Assembly (NCBI RefSeq): GCF_047344985.1
Contig: NZ_CP178861.1
Coordinates: 186,001-250,000 of the forward strand
Direction: 5' to 3'
Origin: Bdellovibrio sp047344985
Lineage (GTDB): Bacteria; Bdellovibrionota; Bdellovibrionia; Bdellovibrionales; Bdellovibrionaceae
DNA: 64,000 bases
The notes under the pieces are model-generated. The model searched no databases, was not told where the DNA came from, and saw only the letters and a program-made list of their open reading frames with translations. The stretch's first letter is position 1. Each line of letters opens with the position of its first letter. Shown one piece after another: positions 1 through 9,142 of the stretch. The position numbers and the translations under genes are program-made.

Positions 1-491
1 ACTGTAAATCAATCAAAGTTGCCGGTGATAAATTTGATGAAGCGATCGTGAACTACGTTCGCCGCCAATTCAACTTGTTGATCGGTGAAAGAACTGCTGA
101 AAACATCAAAATCCAAATCGGAAACGCTTATCCATTCGAAGAAGAAAAATCCATGGAGATCAAAGGCCGTGACCTCGTAGCGGGCGCGCCTAAGACAATC
201 GAAATCACTTCTTCGCAAGTGAACGATGCTTTGATGGATCCTTTGTCTGAAGTTGTCGACGCTGTTCGCACAGCACTTGAAAAAACTCCGCCAGAACTTG
301 CTTCTGATATCGTGGATAACGGTATCGTATTGACGGGCGGGGGAGCATTGCTTGCGAACCTGGATGTCCTTTTGAGAGAGAGAACTGGACTCCCAGTTTC
401 TATCGCAGAAGATCCACTGAGTTGTGTTGTGATGGGTTCGGGTAAAGTTCTCGACCAGCTAGACCTTCTCAGACAGCTTACAGTCGATTAG
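1..491 (+). CDS. mreB: MreB, rod-shape actin homologue (C-terminal part)
   Basis: C-terminal part (about 162 residues) of MreB, the actin-like ATPase that forms membrane-associated filaments and directs lateral peptidoglycan synthesis. The frame is open from base 3 to the TAG at 489-491, so the start lies outside the window; a full MreB is about 345 residues. The segment NLLIGERTAE and the late motif LTGGGALLANLD followed by AEDPLSCVVMG match the family closely. mreC and mreD do not follow; a sigma-like gene begins about 55 bp downstream. The family assignment is from recalled conserved motifs. Confidence 0.95.
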   Translation, partial: CKSIKVAGDKFDEAIVNYVRRQFNLLIGERTAENIKIQIGNAYPFEEEKSMEIKGRDLVAGAPKTIEITSSQVNDALMDPLSEVVDAVRTALEKTPPELASDIVDNGIVLTGGGALLANLDVLLRERTGLPVSIAEDPLSCVVMGSGKVLDQLDLLRQLTVD

Positions 492-545
492 TATTAAGAA
501 GTTGCTTCCAATTTTTGGACAGCTTCTCTTGTAAAAAAGGTGTCA

Positions 546-1016
546 ATGACTGAGGCCGACGTACAATCTATCGCTTTGTTTTTCTACTTTGCTTTGCTCG
601 ATGATCAAAAAGCGATAGAGGCTTCATCCCAGGCTCTGGCCCTTGGTCGAGCTCGCAAACAAAGAAATCCTAACTTAAAAAATTCTGTCGCGATTGTGGC
701 TGCCACCAAATCAGTGTGGGACCGCTACAAAGCGCGTGTGGCTCGTGGTCGTCCGAACACGTCTGTTGAATCCGGTTGGTTGATTCCCGAAGGCATAGAT
801 CTAGGCCCTTGGCGCGAATTTCAAAAATCGGCTTCCGAGGACGAGCTTTTAACTGTGATCTGGTCTAAAATTTTAAGAATTGAAGATGATGATATTTCAG
901 AAGGCTTGGGGATTACTCAAGGCACGATTCGCTATCGTTTGGGACGGGCGCTTCGTAAATTGGGAAGCATGACTCAAGGTGTGAGTAAGTTAAAGCATGG
1001 CTCAGCAGGAAAATAA
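546..1016 (+). CDS. Sigma-factor-like protein with C-terminal HTH
   Basis: A 156-residue protein whose last 50 residues look like sigma region 4: an acidic helix, then ISEGLGITQGTIRYRLGRAL, a helix-turn-helix of the ECF sigma kind. The N-terminal part is alpha-helical and only loosely resembles region 2, so it may be a degenerate sigma factor or a sigma-like adaptor. ATG 546 is chosen over GTG 540 because AAGG at 537-540 is well spaced from the ATG and too close to the GTG. It overlaps the next gene by 20 bp. That gene has anti-sigma architecture, which supports a sigma/anti-sigma pair (inference). Confidence 0.6.
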   Translation: MTEADVQSIALFFYFALLDDQKAIEASSQALALGRARKQRNPNLKNSVAIVAATKSVWDRYKARVARGRPNTSVESGWLIPEGIDLGPWREFQKSASEDELLTVIWSKILRIEDDDISEGLGITQGTIRYRLGRALRKLGSMTQGVSKLKHGSAGK

Positions 1017-1974
1017 AATTCCACTTTCCAAAAAAGGCAAAAGGGAGATTTCTCCTTTTATTGGCCATGAACTTCTTTATGACTATCTTTCTGGCAGTCT
1101 GGATAAAGAACGTCGCGCGGCCGTTGAAGATCACGTGAAATTTTCACGAGACGCTCAATTAGATCTAACGAAAATTCAGAATGGTCAAACATATGCGGAA
1201 CGATTGGCCGACACGGTGGTGTCTCAACCGATCATCGCGCAAATCAGTGCTCCTTCAAGTTATCTTTCAGTTTTGATGCAAAAATCCAACTTCGATAAAT
1301 GGCCTCAAGGTTTGAAGTGGGGATTGGAAGCTCTTGTCGTTGTCGTGGCCATAGTGACTTTGCTTACGGTGACTCCATGGCAAAAAGTTATGCAGCTGGG
1401 TGTAGGCACGGGATCAAAAGAAGTTGTTTTGGCAGAAGTTTCAAAAAATACGTCCTCAGAAACGCCTCCCGTGGTTGAAGAAAAACCAGAGTTTATCGAT
1501 GAAGGTGTAAGCAAAGAAACTCCGAAAGAGCACGGAAAAGAAGCGGCCAAAGAAACAGCGGTTGCTAAGACGGAAGCGCCAAAACCTTCTCCAACGGCGA
1601 CGACTGCGGCAACAACAGCGTCTGTTCCCAAAAAAGAAGAAAAACCTGCAGCTGAAACAGCTCCAGCCGCGGCTTCTGGCGGATTTCTTTATCGTGGTGA
1701 AATTGCGGTGACTAATATTGACGTCATCGGTCCGAAGATCACTGAAAAAATCAATGAACTAGGCGGTCGTAAAGCCGGTTCCGTGGAACTCGGTTGGAAA
1801 AAAACGCCGGGATCAATGTACTATCACTTCACAATTCCTGAAGCAAAATATCAGGATCTACTGACGTTCTTAGGAACTTATGGAAAACCTAAGATCGGTA
1901 AAGAAAAACATCCGCGCGTTATGCCTGACGGGATCGTGCGTATGATTATCACAGTGGATGAAGCTAAAAAGTGA
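997..1974 (+). CDS. Anti-sigma-like membrane protein with degenerate zinc motif
   Basis: 325 residues. The N-terminal 70 resemble an anti-sigma zinc-binding domain (LYDYLSGSLDKERRAAVEDHV), but where the family has HxxxCxxC this protein has HVKFSRDA: the histidine stays and both cysteines are gone. One membrane helix lies near residues 107-128, followed by a long Lys/Glu/Ala/Pro/Thr-rich linker (about 150-225). The C-terminal 100 residues form a globular domain (from GGFLYRGEIAVTN) that recalls DUF4349-type extracytoplasmic domains. It overlaps the sigma-like gene by 20 bp and the next gene by 4 bp (GTGA), so the three are probably co-translated. The anti-sigma role is inferred from architecture and context. 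Confidence 0.6.
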   Translation: MAQQENKIPLSKKGKREISPFIGHELLYDYLSGSLDKERRAAVEDHVKFSRDAQLDLTKIQNGQTYAERLADTVVSQPIIAQISAPSSYLSVLMQKSNFDKWPQGLKWGLEALVVVVAIVTLLTVTPWQKVMQLGVGTGSKEVVLAEVSKNTSSETPPVVEEKPEFIDEGVSKETPKEHGKEAAKETAVAKTEAPKPSPTATTAATTASVPKKEEKPAAETAPAAASGGFLYRGEIAVTNIDVIGPKITEKINELGGRKAGSVELGWKKTPGSMYYHFTIPEAKYQDLLTFLGTYGKPKIGKEKHPRVMPDGIVRMIITVDEAKK

Positions 1975-3938
1975 AAACCCTAAGGAAGAAACCTAAAAGA
2001 TCATTGCGTACGATCTTGATCGTTTGGTTTGTTCTTTTCTCTGTCGTTCCTTTGGCTTTTGTTACAATTTATTCGATGGTGAAATATGAAAAAGCCATCG
2101 ACCATGAGTTGTCCCAACGATTAAGTGGCAATGCCCGCGAAATCGAGTTGGTTCTTTCAGATTTGCGCGCAAGCCTTCAACAAAAACGCGACAAGTACAT
2201 CCGTGATCCAAGTCTGATCTATCACGTGACCGTCGGGGACGGGGCGACGATTCGTTCTCTGACTTCGCAGTGGATTAAGACGGACAATATTTCTAGCCTC
2301 ACGTTCTTTGATCGTGAAGGTCGCATGCTCGCATCCGTTTTTAAAGACGATAAAGAAAACGTGCGCAGTTTCGTTCCCGTTCAAGATGCCGTATTTTTAT
2401 CCGCGAAATACATGGCGCAGGTGAAAGATGAAAAAGAAATCGCGCTGGCAGAGTTCGGTGAAAATCAAAAACTAAATCTCATTCTTATTTCCAAAATCAC
2501 AGGAGCCGGAGGACGCTCAGTCGGTTATGTGGAACAGATTGTGGATTTGGATAAAGCGTTTGCCAACAAAATGAAGAACCGCCTGAAATTGGAACTCATT
2601 GTGTTTAAAGAGGGCGGACAAGTCGTGGTGGCGAGCCATCCAGATTTTTATCTCTATAAAAAAGATTTCTTTAAGCCTTATTTCCGTCCCGGTGCTGAAC
2701 CGTTTTTTGATTTGAACGTGCGCACAACCCCTTATGGATTTTTAATTTATCCGATTGATTGGGGTATTACAAAATTTTACGTGGCATTAGGGGCTTCAAA
2801 AAGCGAAGCCAAAGCAGTTTTAAAAAACGTGAACTACGCGTTTATCACGGTCGTGGGCGCTGTGATCATGCTTTTAATTCTAACGATTCTGGTGACTTCA
2901 AGCTGGGTGCTGAAGCCTCTTTATGATCTGGTTGAAGCTCTGCAGTCTTTTGAGTCGCAAGAGCAGTTAGTAACCATTCCCGTAAAAAACGACACAGAGA
3001 TTGGCCTTCTCACTGAATCTTTCAACGAGATGAGTAAAAAGATCTGGCAAGCGCGTTCGGATCTCCGAAAAAAAATCACGGAACTTGAAGCTGCCAACAA
3101 AGAATTGAAAGACACACAAACAAAACTCGTCCACTCGGCTAAAATGGTCAGTCTGGGCCAGCTTGTCGCCGGTGTTGCGCATGAATTGAATAATCCCATT
3201 GGGTTTATCTACAGCAACATGACTCACCTTAAAGAATATTCAGAGAAATTGATTGAGCTTGCGGAAGTTGCTGAAAAAGATCCTCCGAAGCTGCACGCTC
3301 TTAAAGAAGAATACGAATTTGATTATATCGTCAAAGATCTTCCAAAATTGGTAGCGTCTTGCCAGGACGGCGCACGCCGTACGCGCGATATTGTTTTGGG
3401 CTTAAGAAACTTCTCTCGTTTGGAAGAAGCAAAACTGCAGGAAATCGACGTTCATCAAAGTCTTGATACAACGCTCAATCTTTTGCAGGGTGAAATTAAA
3501 AACCGCATTGAAATTCATAGACAGTATGAACCAACTCCGTTGATTCACTGTTACGCAAGTCAGATTAATCAAGTCTTTATGAATATTCTTTCGAACGCTG
3601 TTCAAGCCATTGAAGGCACGGGTCATATTTGGATTTCAACCACAGCTTTGAAAGACTACAAAGGCTCCAAAGACCGTCGTGGTTGGGTGCAAGTCTCAAT
3701 TCAAGACAGCGGCAAAGGCATGTCCGCAGAGACTTTGGAGAAAATCTTCGATCCTTTCTTCACGACAAAAGGGGTTGGGCAAGGAACGGGTCTTGGACTT
3801 AGTATCTCTTACGGTATCGTACAAAATCACGGGGGAGAAATTCAGGCTCGCTCCGAAGTGGGCGTAGGCACTGAGTTTATCGTGATTATTCCGGTTTACC
3901 CGCCGATTCAAGAAAAGCATCCTCAACCTTTAGCCTAA
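1971..3938 (+). CDS. Membrane sensor histidine kinase (HAMP, HisKA, HATPase)
   Basis: 655-residue sensor kinase, GTG start overlapping the previous stop as GTGA. Order: membrane helix (about 14-34), extracytoplasmic sensor of about 250 residues that looks like a Cache fold, second helix (about 288-310), HAMP (about 310-362), coiled coil, HisKA with H-box LVAGVAHELNNPIG and phospho-acceptor His404, then the ATPase domain with N-box NILSNAVQAI, DSGKGMS, and the DPFFTTK and GTGLGLSI motifs. No response regulator is adjacent. The extended insert between the H-box and N-box is common in kinases with the HELNNPIG box. Regulation by, or with, the upstream sigma-like pair is an inference from the overlaps. 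Confidence 0.92.
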   Translation: MKTLRKKPKRSLRTILIVWFVLFSVVPLAFVTIYSMVKYEKAIDHELSQRLSGNAREIELVLSDLRASLQQKRDKYIRDPSLIYHVTVGDGATIRSLTSQWIKTDNISSLTFFDREGRMLASVFKDDKENVRSFVPVQDAVFLSAKYMAQVKDEKEIALAEFGENQKLNLILISKITGAGGRSVGYVEQIVDLDKAFANKMKNRLKLELIVFKEGGQVVVASHPDFYLYKKDFFKPYFRPGAEPFFDLNVRTTPYGFLIYPIDWGITKFYVALGASKSEAKAVLKNVNYAFITVVGAVIMLLILTILVTSSWVLKPLYDLVEALQSFESQEQLVTIPVKNDTEIGLLTESFNEMSKKIWQARSDLRKKITELEAANKELKDTQTKLVHSAKMVSLGQLVAGVAHELNNPIGFIYSNMTHLKEYSEKLIELAEVAEKDPPKLHALKEEYEFDYIVKDLPKLVASCQDGARRTRDIVLGLRNFSRLEEAKLQEIDVHQSLDTTLNLLQGEIKNRIEIHRQYEPTPLIHCYASQINQVFMNILSNAVQAIEGTGHIWISTTALKDYKGSKDRRGWVQVSIQDSGKGMSAETLEKIFDPFFTTKGVGQGTGLGLSISYGIVQNHGGEIQARSEVGVGTEFIVIIPVYPPIQEKHPQPLA

Positions 3939-3970
3939 AGCTTTGGTCTAGATTCTCCGAGAAGTGAGGT

Positions 3971-4192
3971 ATGAAACTTCTTGGGTGCATTCTCATTATT
4001 CTCAGTTCCTCTGCGGCTTTTGCAAAAAGCAAAAGCCTTTATCTGACAGGAACGGTTCCCCTTCGCGCTGAAGTGAGTATTGAAACTTCCAAAGAGGGAT
4101 CAGCAAAGGTCGTTTCGAAAAGTTCTCCAGAGCTGAAAGTTAAAATTCAAAAACGCGCACCCGCCTCCATCGTTGAAGTCTCTGCGCCGTAA
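3971..4192 (+). CDS. Small exported protein at head of pilus locus
   Basis: 73 residues: a signal peptide (hydrophobic LLGCILIILSSSAAFA, cleavage near AFA-KS), then a short beta-rich, Lys/Ser/Val-rich mature part of about 55 residues. GTGAGG lies just before the ATG. I do not recognise a family. It sits 91 bp before the pilus chaperone gene on the same strand, so it may belong to that locus, for example as a minor periplasmic component. It could equally be the last gene of the upstream unit. Confidence 0.6.
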   Translation: MKLLGCILIILSSSAAFAKSKSLYLTGTVPLRAEVSIETSKEGSAKVVSKSSPELKVKIQKRAPASIVEVSAP

Positions 4193-4283
4193 GGATTTGC
4201 GCCTGACTGCCTAAAGGCCAGTTGTTCATATTCACCCAAAATGGCGATATTCGCTTCATCATTCTTCGCATAACCTATTTTAT

Positions 4284-5015
4284 ATGATCAAAATTCTGTT
4301 AAGAGGTTTAATTCCTCTGGCTTTAACTTTTCCGAACGTTTCATTCGCATTTCGCCTTTCTCCTATGGTCATTCATTTTTCGCCGACAGGTTCAGGAACA
4401 ACGCAAGTTCTGACTTTGGAAAATCCCGGCGGAGAAAAAACGCCGATTCAAATCGAAGCCTTCACTCGAACTGAAAATGAGAAAGGTGAAGAGGTTCGAA
4501 AAAAAACGGACGACTTTACAATTTATCCTGAACAAGTTGTTCTTTTACCTAATGAAAAAAGGAATGTGCGTGTGACGTGGTCGGGAGAGATAACGGCCTC
4601 GGAAAAATCATACCGTATTATTGCCTCGCAACTTCCCGTGGAGTTTCGTGATAGAAATTCCAAACCCAAAAAACCGGGTGTAAATCTGAACTTTCTCCTT
4701 CAGTATGTTGCCTCTGCATACGTCACTCCCGAAGGAGCTGTCGCAAAGATCAAGGTGAAAGAAATTAAACATTTAGACGCTAAAAAAATTTCCGTCACAG
4801 TGATCAACGAAGGCGCGGCTCATAAAGTTTTGAAAGTGAAAAAACTTAAGCTCTTCGCAGGGGAAAAGCTTGTCTCTGAAGTCGAGAATCCCAAAGAATT
4901 CGACGGCCTTAATTTACTTTCCGGTTCGCAAAAAAATATTGTTGTGCATTCCGCAAAGGAGATCATAGGTTCTCCGAATCGTGGAGAGCTTGAACTTGCG
5001 GAGATCGGTGATTGA
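4284..5015 (+). CDS. Periplasmic pilus chaperone, PapD/CsuC-like
   Basis: 243-residue exported PapD-type chaperone. After a signal peptide (cleavage near SFA-FR) the mature protein begins with RLSPMVIHFSPTG and TLENPGGEKTPIQIEAF, the G1-strand and Ig-like pattern of this family, and has the YPEQVVLLPNEKRNVRVTW segment (F1-G1 region). Such chaperones hold pilin subunits by donor-strand complementation and deliver them to the usher. The gene overlaps the usher start by 4 bp (TTGA). No strong Shine-Dalgarno is visible before ATG 4284. The resemblance is to the archaic (sigma, Csu) branch, judged mainly from the partner genes. Confidence 0.85.
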   Translation: MIKILLRGLIPLALTFPNVSFAFRLSPMVIHFSPTGSGTTQVLTLENPGGEKTPIQIEAFTRTENEKGEEVRKKTDDFTIYPEQVVLLPNEKRNVRVTWSGEITASEKSYRIIASQLPVEFRDRNSKPKKPGVNLNFLLQYVASAYVTPEGAVAKIKVKEIKHLDAKKISVTVINEGAAHKVLKVKKLKLFAGEKLVSEVENPKEFDGLNLLSGSQKNIVVHSAKEIIGSPNRGELELAEIGD

Positions 5016-7429
5016 GATATTGTCTAAGTCTCGTCTTAGTTTTGCTTCTTCCGTTTATATCGGCATTTGCTGAAGGCCCTCGCCCGGCGTTGGCAAAGCC
5101 TTACTTGGTAGCCCCTTTATTGTTGGACGGAGCCTTGCTCGGCGAGGCTTGGATTTTTCCACGTGACGAAAAGAAAAATTTTTCTGTCGAAGCAAGACCA
5201 TTGCTGGAAGGTCTTCGTCCGACTCTTAAAGAAGATCTTTTTAAGAATCTTGAAAAAAGAGTGAGGCCGGAAGGGGTATTAAGTCTTTACGATTTAGAAT
5301 CTTCTGGTTTGAGCGTGCAGTTTGATGAAAACTCTTTGGAAATGCGTCTGGATCTGCCTCTTAAGTACCGTAGAGGCAGTGATCTGAATCTTAATTATAT
5401 GGAAGGGACGGAGCAGTCGTTTCTTCGCCCTACAGCGCAAAGTGGATATCTTAATTTCCGCGCACAGCAGTCGTATCAATACGGCAATGCCGTTGAAGAT
5501 CAGAAACTTCCTATCGCCGGTCATGTGGACTTTGTAGAAAACGTACATGGTGTCGTCTTGGAATCCATGGCGGATTATTTAGAACACGCCAATCACCCTT
5601 GGAAACGCCAGGACACGCGTCTTCGTTATGATGACGAAGAAAGTATGATTCGTTATACTTTAGGAGATTTGACTTTGGGATCTCGCGGCTTTCAAGTTTC
5701 TCCAAATATTGCGGGTCTTTCGGTTGTAAAAGAGTTCTCGATTCAGCCTTACAAAACCCTGCGCCCGCTTAGCAACACCGAAATCGTCATTAAACGTCCT
5801 TCTCTTGTTGAAATTTATGTAAATGGATTTTTATTCAGCCAGATTCGGTTAGCTCCTGGGATTTTTAATATTCGCGATTTTCCCCTGGCGTCAGGTCAGA
5901 ACAACGTCAAAGTTAAAATTCGGGACGACCTTGGACAAGAAGAGACATTTGATTTTTCCGTACTTTTTGAAAACACACTTTTAGGTAAAGGTGTGCATGA
6001 ATTTTCATACGCAATTGGTTTGCCTTGGACAGAGTCGGGTGCTGACCGAGCTTATGATAACAAAGCAGCTCTGGGAACTGTGTTTCATCGGATGGGTTTG
6101 AATGATCAAGTGACTTTTGGCCTAAACTATCAAAATTATTTATCTCAGGCCCTCACAGGAATTGAATTTTCGGGCATTGCAAATTGGGGTTATCTTTCTG
6201 TTGAAGGGGCGTACTCCACTCAATCTCCACAATTGGAAGGCTATGCTGAGCGATTGCGCTATCGCAGTTTAGATCGAATGTTCGGTCAAGATGTTCCACT
6301 CGTTCTAACTTTAGAAGCGGAAAACCGCGACAAACAATTCTCTCCGGTTTCGGTGATGAATTTGGGAATGATCAACTATTTGCGTCGCTACGACGGACAA
6401 TTGAACTTCCGTTTCGGCGGAGCTTCGGTGTTTGGTGTCGGAGCAGGTTCTCTTGAAATGCCTCTGGGAGAAAATCAACGAGTTTACCGTGTGAATTTTA
6501 TTACGCCGTTAAATTTGCAGACGCGATTGGAGCTAAGTTACAATAAAACAGTCGCTGCGACGGATGACGAAAGATTTTTTGTCTCTATTTATTGGAATGA
6601 AAGCCAAGGTAAATACAGTGCAAGTGCCTACTATGATTCTCTTCAAAAGAGTTCAAATGTGGCAATCAATCGCAATAATCTTTACAAATATGGCGACTTC
6701 CGCGCCACGGCCTCTGTATCAAATACGGAACAAAGCACTTCAGGAAATCTTTCCGCAGAATATCTGGCGCAACCCTACAGCGTCCGCTTAGAACACTACA
6801 CTCTCCATCAAAATGGGGAAGACACGAACACCACAAGCTTGGGATTGAACACCGGCTTTGCTTGGGTAGGTTCGCGTGGAGCATTCACTCAGCCAATCAA
6901 CGACAGCTTTGTGCTTTTGTATTCTGAAAATCTTCCACCGGGACAAGAACTTGTTATTAATCCGCGAGGCGTGCACGGCGATGCGCAGTTAGGACCTCGT
7001 CATACCACAGTTCTAGGGGATCAATCGGCCTATTACAAAAATACGGTGAATGTTGATTCTACTTCGCTGCCTGTCGGCTACTTGTTAGGCAAAGAGTACT
7101 TCGGCACTCAATCAACCTATCGTAGTGGCATTCTTATTGATCTGAACTTAAAGAAAAAAGTCATGGTCAAAGGAAGAATGAAAAATTCCAAAGGTGAAGT
7201 TTTAGCATATTTTGCCGGCGACGTTGTGAACTCTCAAGGTCAGTTGGTCGACAATAATTTCTTCACAAATAAAAACGGTGGATTCCTTATCGAGGGACTG
7301 GAGCCGGGTGAATATAAAATCATGACAGATCATCCTGAATATAGTCCGATTACTTTCAAAGTTTTGGAAGCAGCCGCGAATCAGCAAGACCTCGGTGAGG
7401 TGATTGTAAAAGAGGAAGGAAATCCATGA
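5012..7429 (+). CDS. Outer-membrane usher of a chaperone-usher pilus
   Basis: 805-residue usher, which assembles and secretes pilin subunits across the outer membrane. It has a signal peptide (cleavage near AFA-EG), then a beta-barrel-rich body. Family features include the region RPSLVEIYVNG followed by PLASGQNNVKV, typical of the plug-adjacent segment, and C-terminal Ig-like carboxypeptidase-regulatory-type repeats (NKNGGFLIEGLEPGEYKI). The start is TTG 5012, overlapping the chaperone stop by 4 bp; the stop overlaps the next ATG by 4 bp. This implies translational coupling of chaperone, usher and adhesin. Length is close to other ushers. Confidence 0.9.
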   Translation: MRYCLSLVLVLLLPFISAFAEGPRPALAKPYLVAPLLLDGALLGEAWIFPRDEKKNFSVEARPLLEGLRPTLKEDLFKNLEKRVRPEGVLSLYDLESSGLSVQFDENSLEMRLDLPLKYRRGSDLNLNYMEGTEQSFLRPTAQSGYLNFRAQQSYQYGNAVEDQKLPIAGHVDFVENVHGVVLESMADYLEHANHPWKRQDTRLRYDDEESMIRYTLGDLTLGSRGFQVSPNIAGLSVVKEFSIQPYKTLRPLSNTEIVIKRPSLVEIYVNGFLFSQIRLAPGIFNIRDFPLASGQNNVKVKIRDDLGQEETFDFSVLFENTLLGKGVHEFSYAIGLPWTESGADRAYDNKAALGTVFHRMGLNDQVTFGLNYQNYLSQALTGIEFSGIANWGYLSVEGAYSTQSPQLEGYAERLRYRSLDRMFGQDVPLVLTLEAENRDKQFSPVSVMNLGMINYLRRYDGQLNFRFGGASVFGVGAGSLEMPLGENQRVYRVNFITPLNLQTRLELSYNKTVAATDDERFFVSIYWNESQGKYSASAYYDSLQKSSNVAINRNNLYKYGDFRATASVSNTEQSTSGNLSAEYLAQPYSVRLEHYTLHQNGEDTNTTSLGLNTGFAWVGSRGAFTQPINDSFVLLYSENLPPGQELVINPRGVHGDAQLGPRHTTVLGDQSAYYKNTVNVDSTSLPVGYLLGKEYFGTQSTYRSGILIDLNLKKKVMVKGRMKNSKGEVLAYFAGDVVNSQGQLVDNNFFTNKNGGFLIEGLEPGEYKIMTDHPEYSPITFKVLEAAANQQDLGEVIVKEEGNP

Positions 7430-8349
7430 GACATTTTGCCTTCATTCTTCTTTTAGTTTTTCTGAGACAAACTTCGATGGCTTCTGAGTGTACAAACATG
7501 CAGTTTCAGACGGCACAGACAAATATTGATTTTACGACGTCTTTAACGATGCAACCGACAATGACCGTAAAGGCGAACACCAGCCCAGGGCCTTGCGATT
7601 TCTTTATCACTTTTGATTACGGCACTTCCGCTTCAGCAACAAGCCGAAGTTTGAAAGCGGGAAGTGGTCAGTGGCCTTTTCAGCTCTATAAAAACTCTTC
7701 CGCTACACAAATTCTGAAAAGATTTCCGGATGTCTTCAGCAATAGCGATGTTGTCACGGGCTATTTAGCTGATGGAAGTAGTGATCGACAAGTGAGCGTT
7801 TCTTATTGGGCGATTTTAAACACGACAAATCCATGGCTGCGCTTTGGAAATTACACTGAAACAATCACCGCAAGTCTTTATCGTGGAACGATTTCAAGTT
7901 ATACGTTCGTTGAATCTAGAAGTATTTCTTTTAACTATAATGCCCCAAAACGTGTGGACATTTCCGTTGTCGCCACAGGTGCGGCCTTTAATATTAATGA
8001 CACGACAGAGACGATGAACTTTGGAACTATAACTTCAGGAATCAGTCGTAGTGCGGACGTGATTTTAAAATACAACGCAGGTTACACTCTGTATGCTTCG
8101 TCAGCAAATAATGGACGCCTTAAACATCAAACGCAGAATCAATATATTCCGTACTCGATTACTTTTAGAGGAAGTTCTGTCAATTTGAATGGTTCCTCTT
8201 CTTCTCCGGTTCAAGTTTTTAGAGAGTTCGGAGTTTCACCGGCAAGCGGTCAGGTTATACCGGTGACTGCGACAATCGGTACGGTTTCGGTTACACAAAC
8301 GGGAACGTATCAAGATACAATCACTCTTACAGTACAATCCTCAGAATAA
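7426..8349 (+). CDS. Pilus tip subunit / adhesin, spore-coat-U (SCPU) type
   Basis: 307-residue exported protein with signal peptide (cleavage near SMA-SE). The C-terminal 140 residues end in GTYQDTITLTVQ, the signature of SCPU/Csu pilin domains, and the N-terminal half appears to be a second related domain with two cysteines (SECTN and GPCDF). A two-domain SCPU protein at the end of a chaperone-usher operon matches the CsuE-like tip adhesin of archaic pili (family knowledge); receptor binding is inferred. The ATG overlaps the usher stop by 4 bp. A hairpin terminator follows at once. Confidence 0.8.
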   Translation: MRHFAFILLLVFLRQTSMASECTNMQFQTAQTNIDFTTSLTMQPTMTVKANTSPGPCDFFITFDYGTSASATSRSLKAGSGQWPFQLYKNSSATQILKRFPDVFSNSDVVTGYLADGSSDRQVSVSYWAILNTTNPWLRFGNYTETITASLYRGTISSYTFVESRSISFNYNAPKRVDISVVATGAAFNINDTTETMNFGTITSGISRSADVILKYNAGYTLYASSANNGRLKHQTQNQYIPYSITFRGSSVNLNGSSSSPVQVFREFGVSPASGQVIPVTATIGTVSVTQTGTYQDTITLTVQSSE

Positions 8350-8351
8350 AA

Positions 8352-8377
8352 AAGGCCCGCTTTTTAAAGCAGGCCTT
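8352..8377. terminator. Bidirectional terminator between adhesin and pilin genes
   Basis: Inverted repeat 8352-8363 / 8366-8377 (AAGGCCCGCTTT against AAAGCAGGCCTT) with one mismatch and a very short loop. It is flanked by an A-run on the left and T-rich bases on the right, so it could end transcription from both convergent genes. Confidence 0.7.
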
Positions 8378-8403
8378 CTAAAGTACGCTATTGAAAATCT
8401 CAA

Positions 8404-8889
8404 TTAGTTAGCGACGATAGATACCGTCAATGTGTCCTGGTAAGTACCAGCTGGAGCCGAAGCGTAAGCTGTAACTTCTGCAACTACGTCTGATGTGTCG
8501 TTTGTCAAACCAGCTAATGAAGTTACGTTCTTAACCATAACACCTGCGATTGTTGGTGTTACAGCGGTCGCGCCATCATAACCGATTTTGTAAGTTGTTT
8601 TCTTAGTAGCATCTACTGTGTGTCTTAGCTCGCCACCTGTTGGTGAAGAGATAAAGATTTTATAACCAGCTAAGTTATTTGAAGTCTCAGCAACTGAAGC
8701 AACGTTTTTACCGGCTTCACCAGCTACGATATTCAAAGTCGTATTGTTTGTGCCGTTCGCAGTAACAACAACGTCATTGATGGCGCTGACAGTACCTTGA
8801 AGTAAAAGAGTGCCTGAGCTGGCAGCCATAGCTGTGCTTCCAAGGGCTAGAGTGGTCATAACTGCAGTTGCAAGTTTAGTGATTTTCAT
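8404..8889 (-). CDS. Probable major pilin subunit (CsuA/B-like, SCPU)
   Basis: 161-residue exported protein: signal peptide (cleavage near AMA-AS), then a Thr/Val/Ala/Asn-rich beta domain ending GTYQDTLTVSIVAN, the same terminal motif as the adhesin encoded opposite. It lacks cysteines. Start chosen at 8889 (MKITKLA) because AAGGAT precedes it at a good distance; an in-frame ATG 21 bp upstream (8910) is less likely. It is convergent with the operon, so it has its own promoter in 8890-9142, where I cannot fix a clear -35/-10. An independently expressed, abundant subunit would fit a main pilin; this is inference. Confidence 0.75.
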   Translation of the reverse strand: MKITKLATAVMTTLALGSTAMAASSGTLLLQGTVSAINDVVVTANGTNNTTLNIVAGEAGKNVASVAETSNNLAGYKIFISSPTGGELRHTVDATKKTTYKIGYDGATAVTPTIAGVMVKNVTSLAGLTNDTSDVVAEVTAYASAPAGTYQDTLTVSIVAN

Positions 8890-9142
8890 TTTGGAGATCC
8901 TTTCGATCATTGCATTTGGTTAATTCATTCTTCACAGAATCTTTACTTCACGAGGTATGCCATGCATTAAATCGTTTATATTTAAGACGGAAGTCTTCAC
9001 GAATGATCAGGATTTTTACAAACTTGCAAAAAAGGCTTAACATCCCCCGTCTGGAGTATGTTCTTTCGATCAAAATGTCTCAACAGGATACGAGAAGGCC
9101 TCTTTTTCTTAAGAATGTCTCGGAAACGCCGATAAGGCTTTT

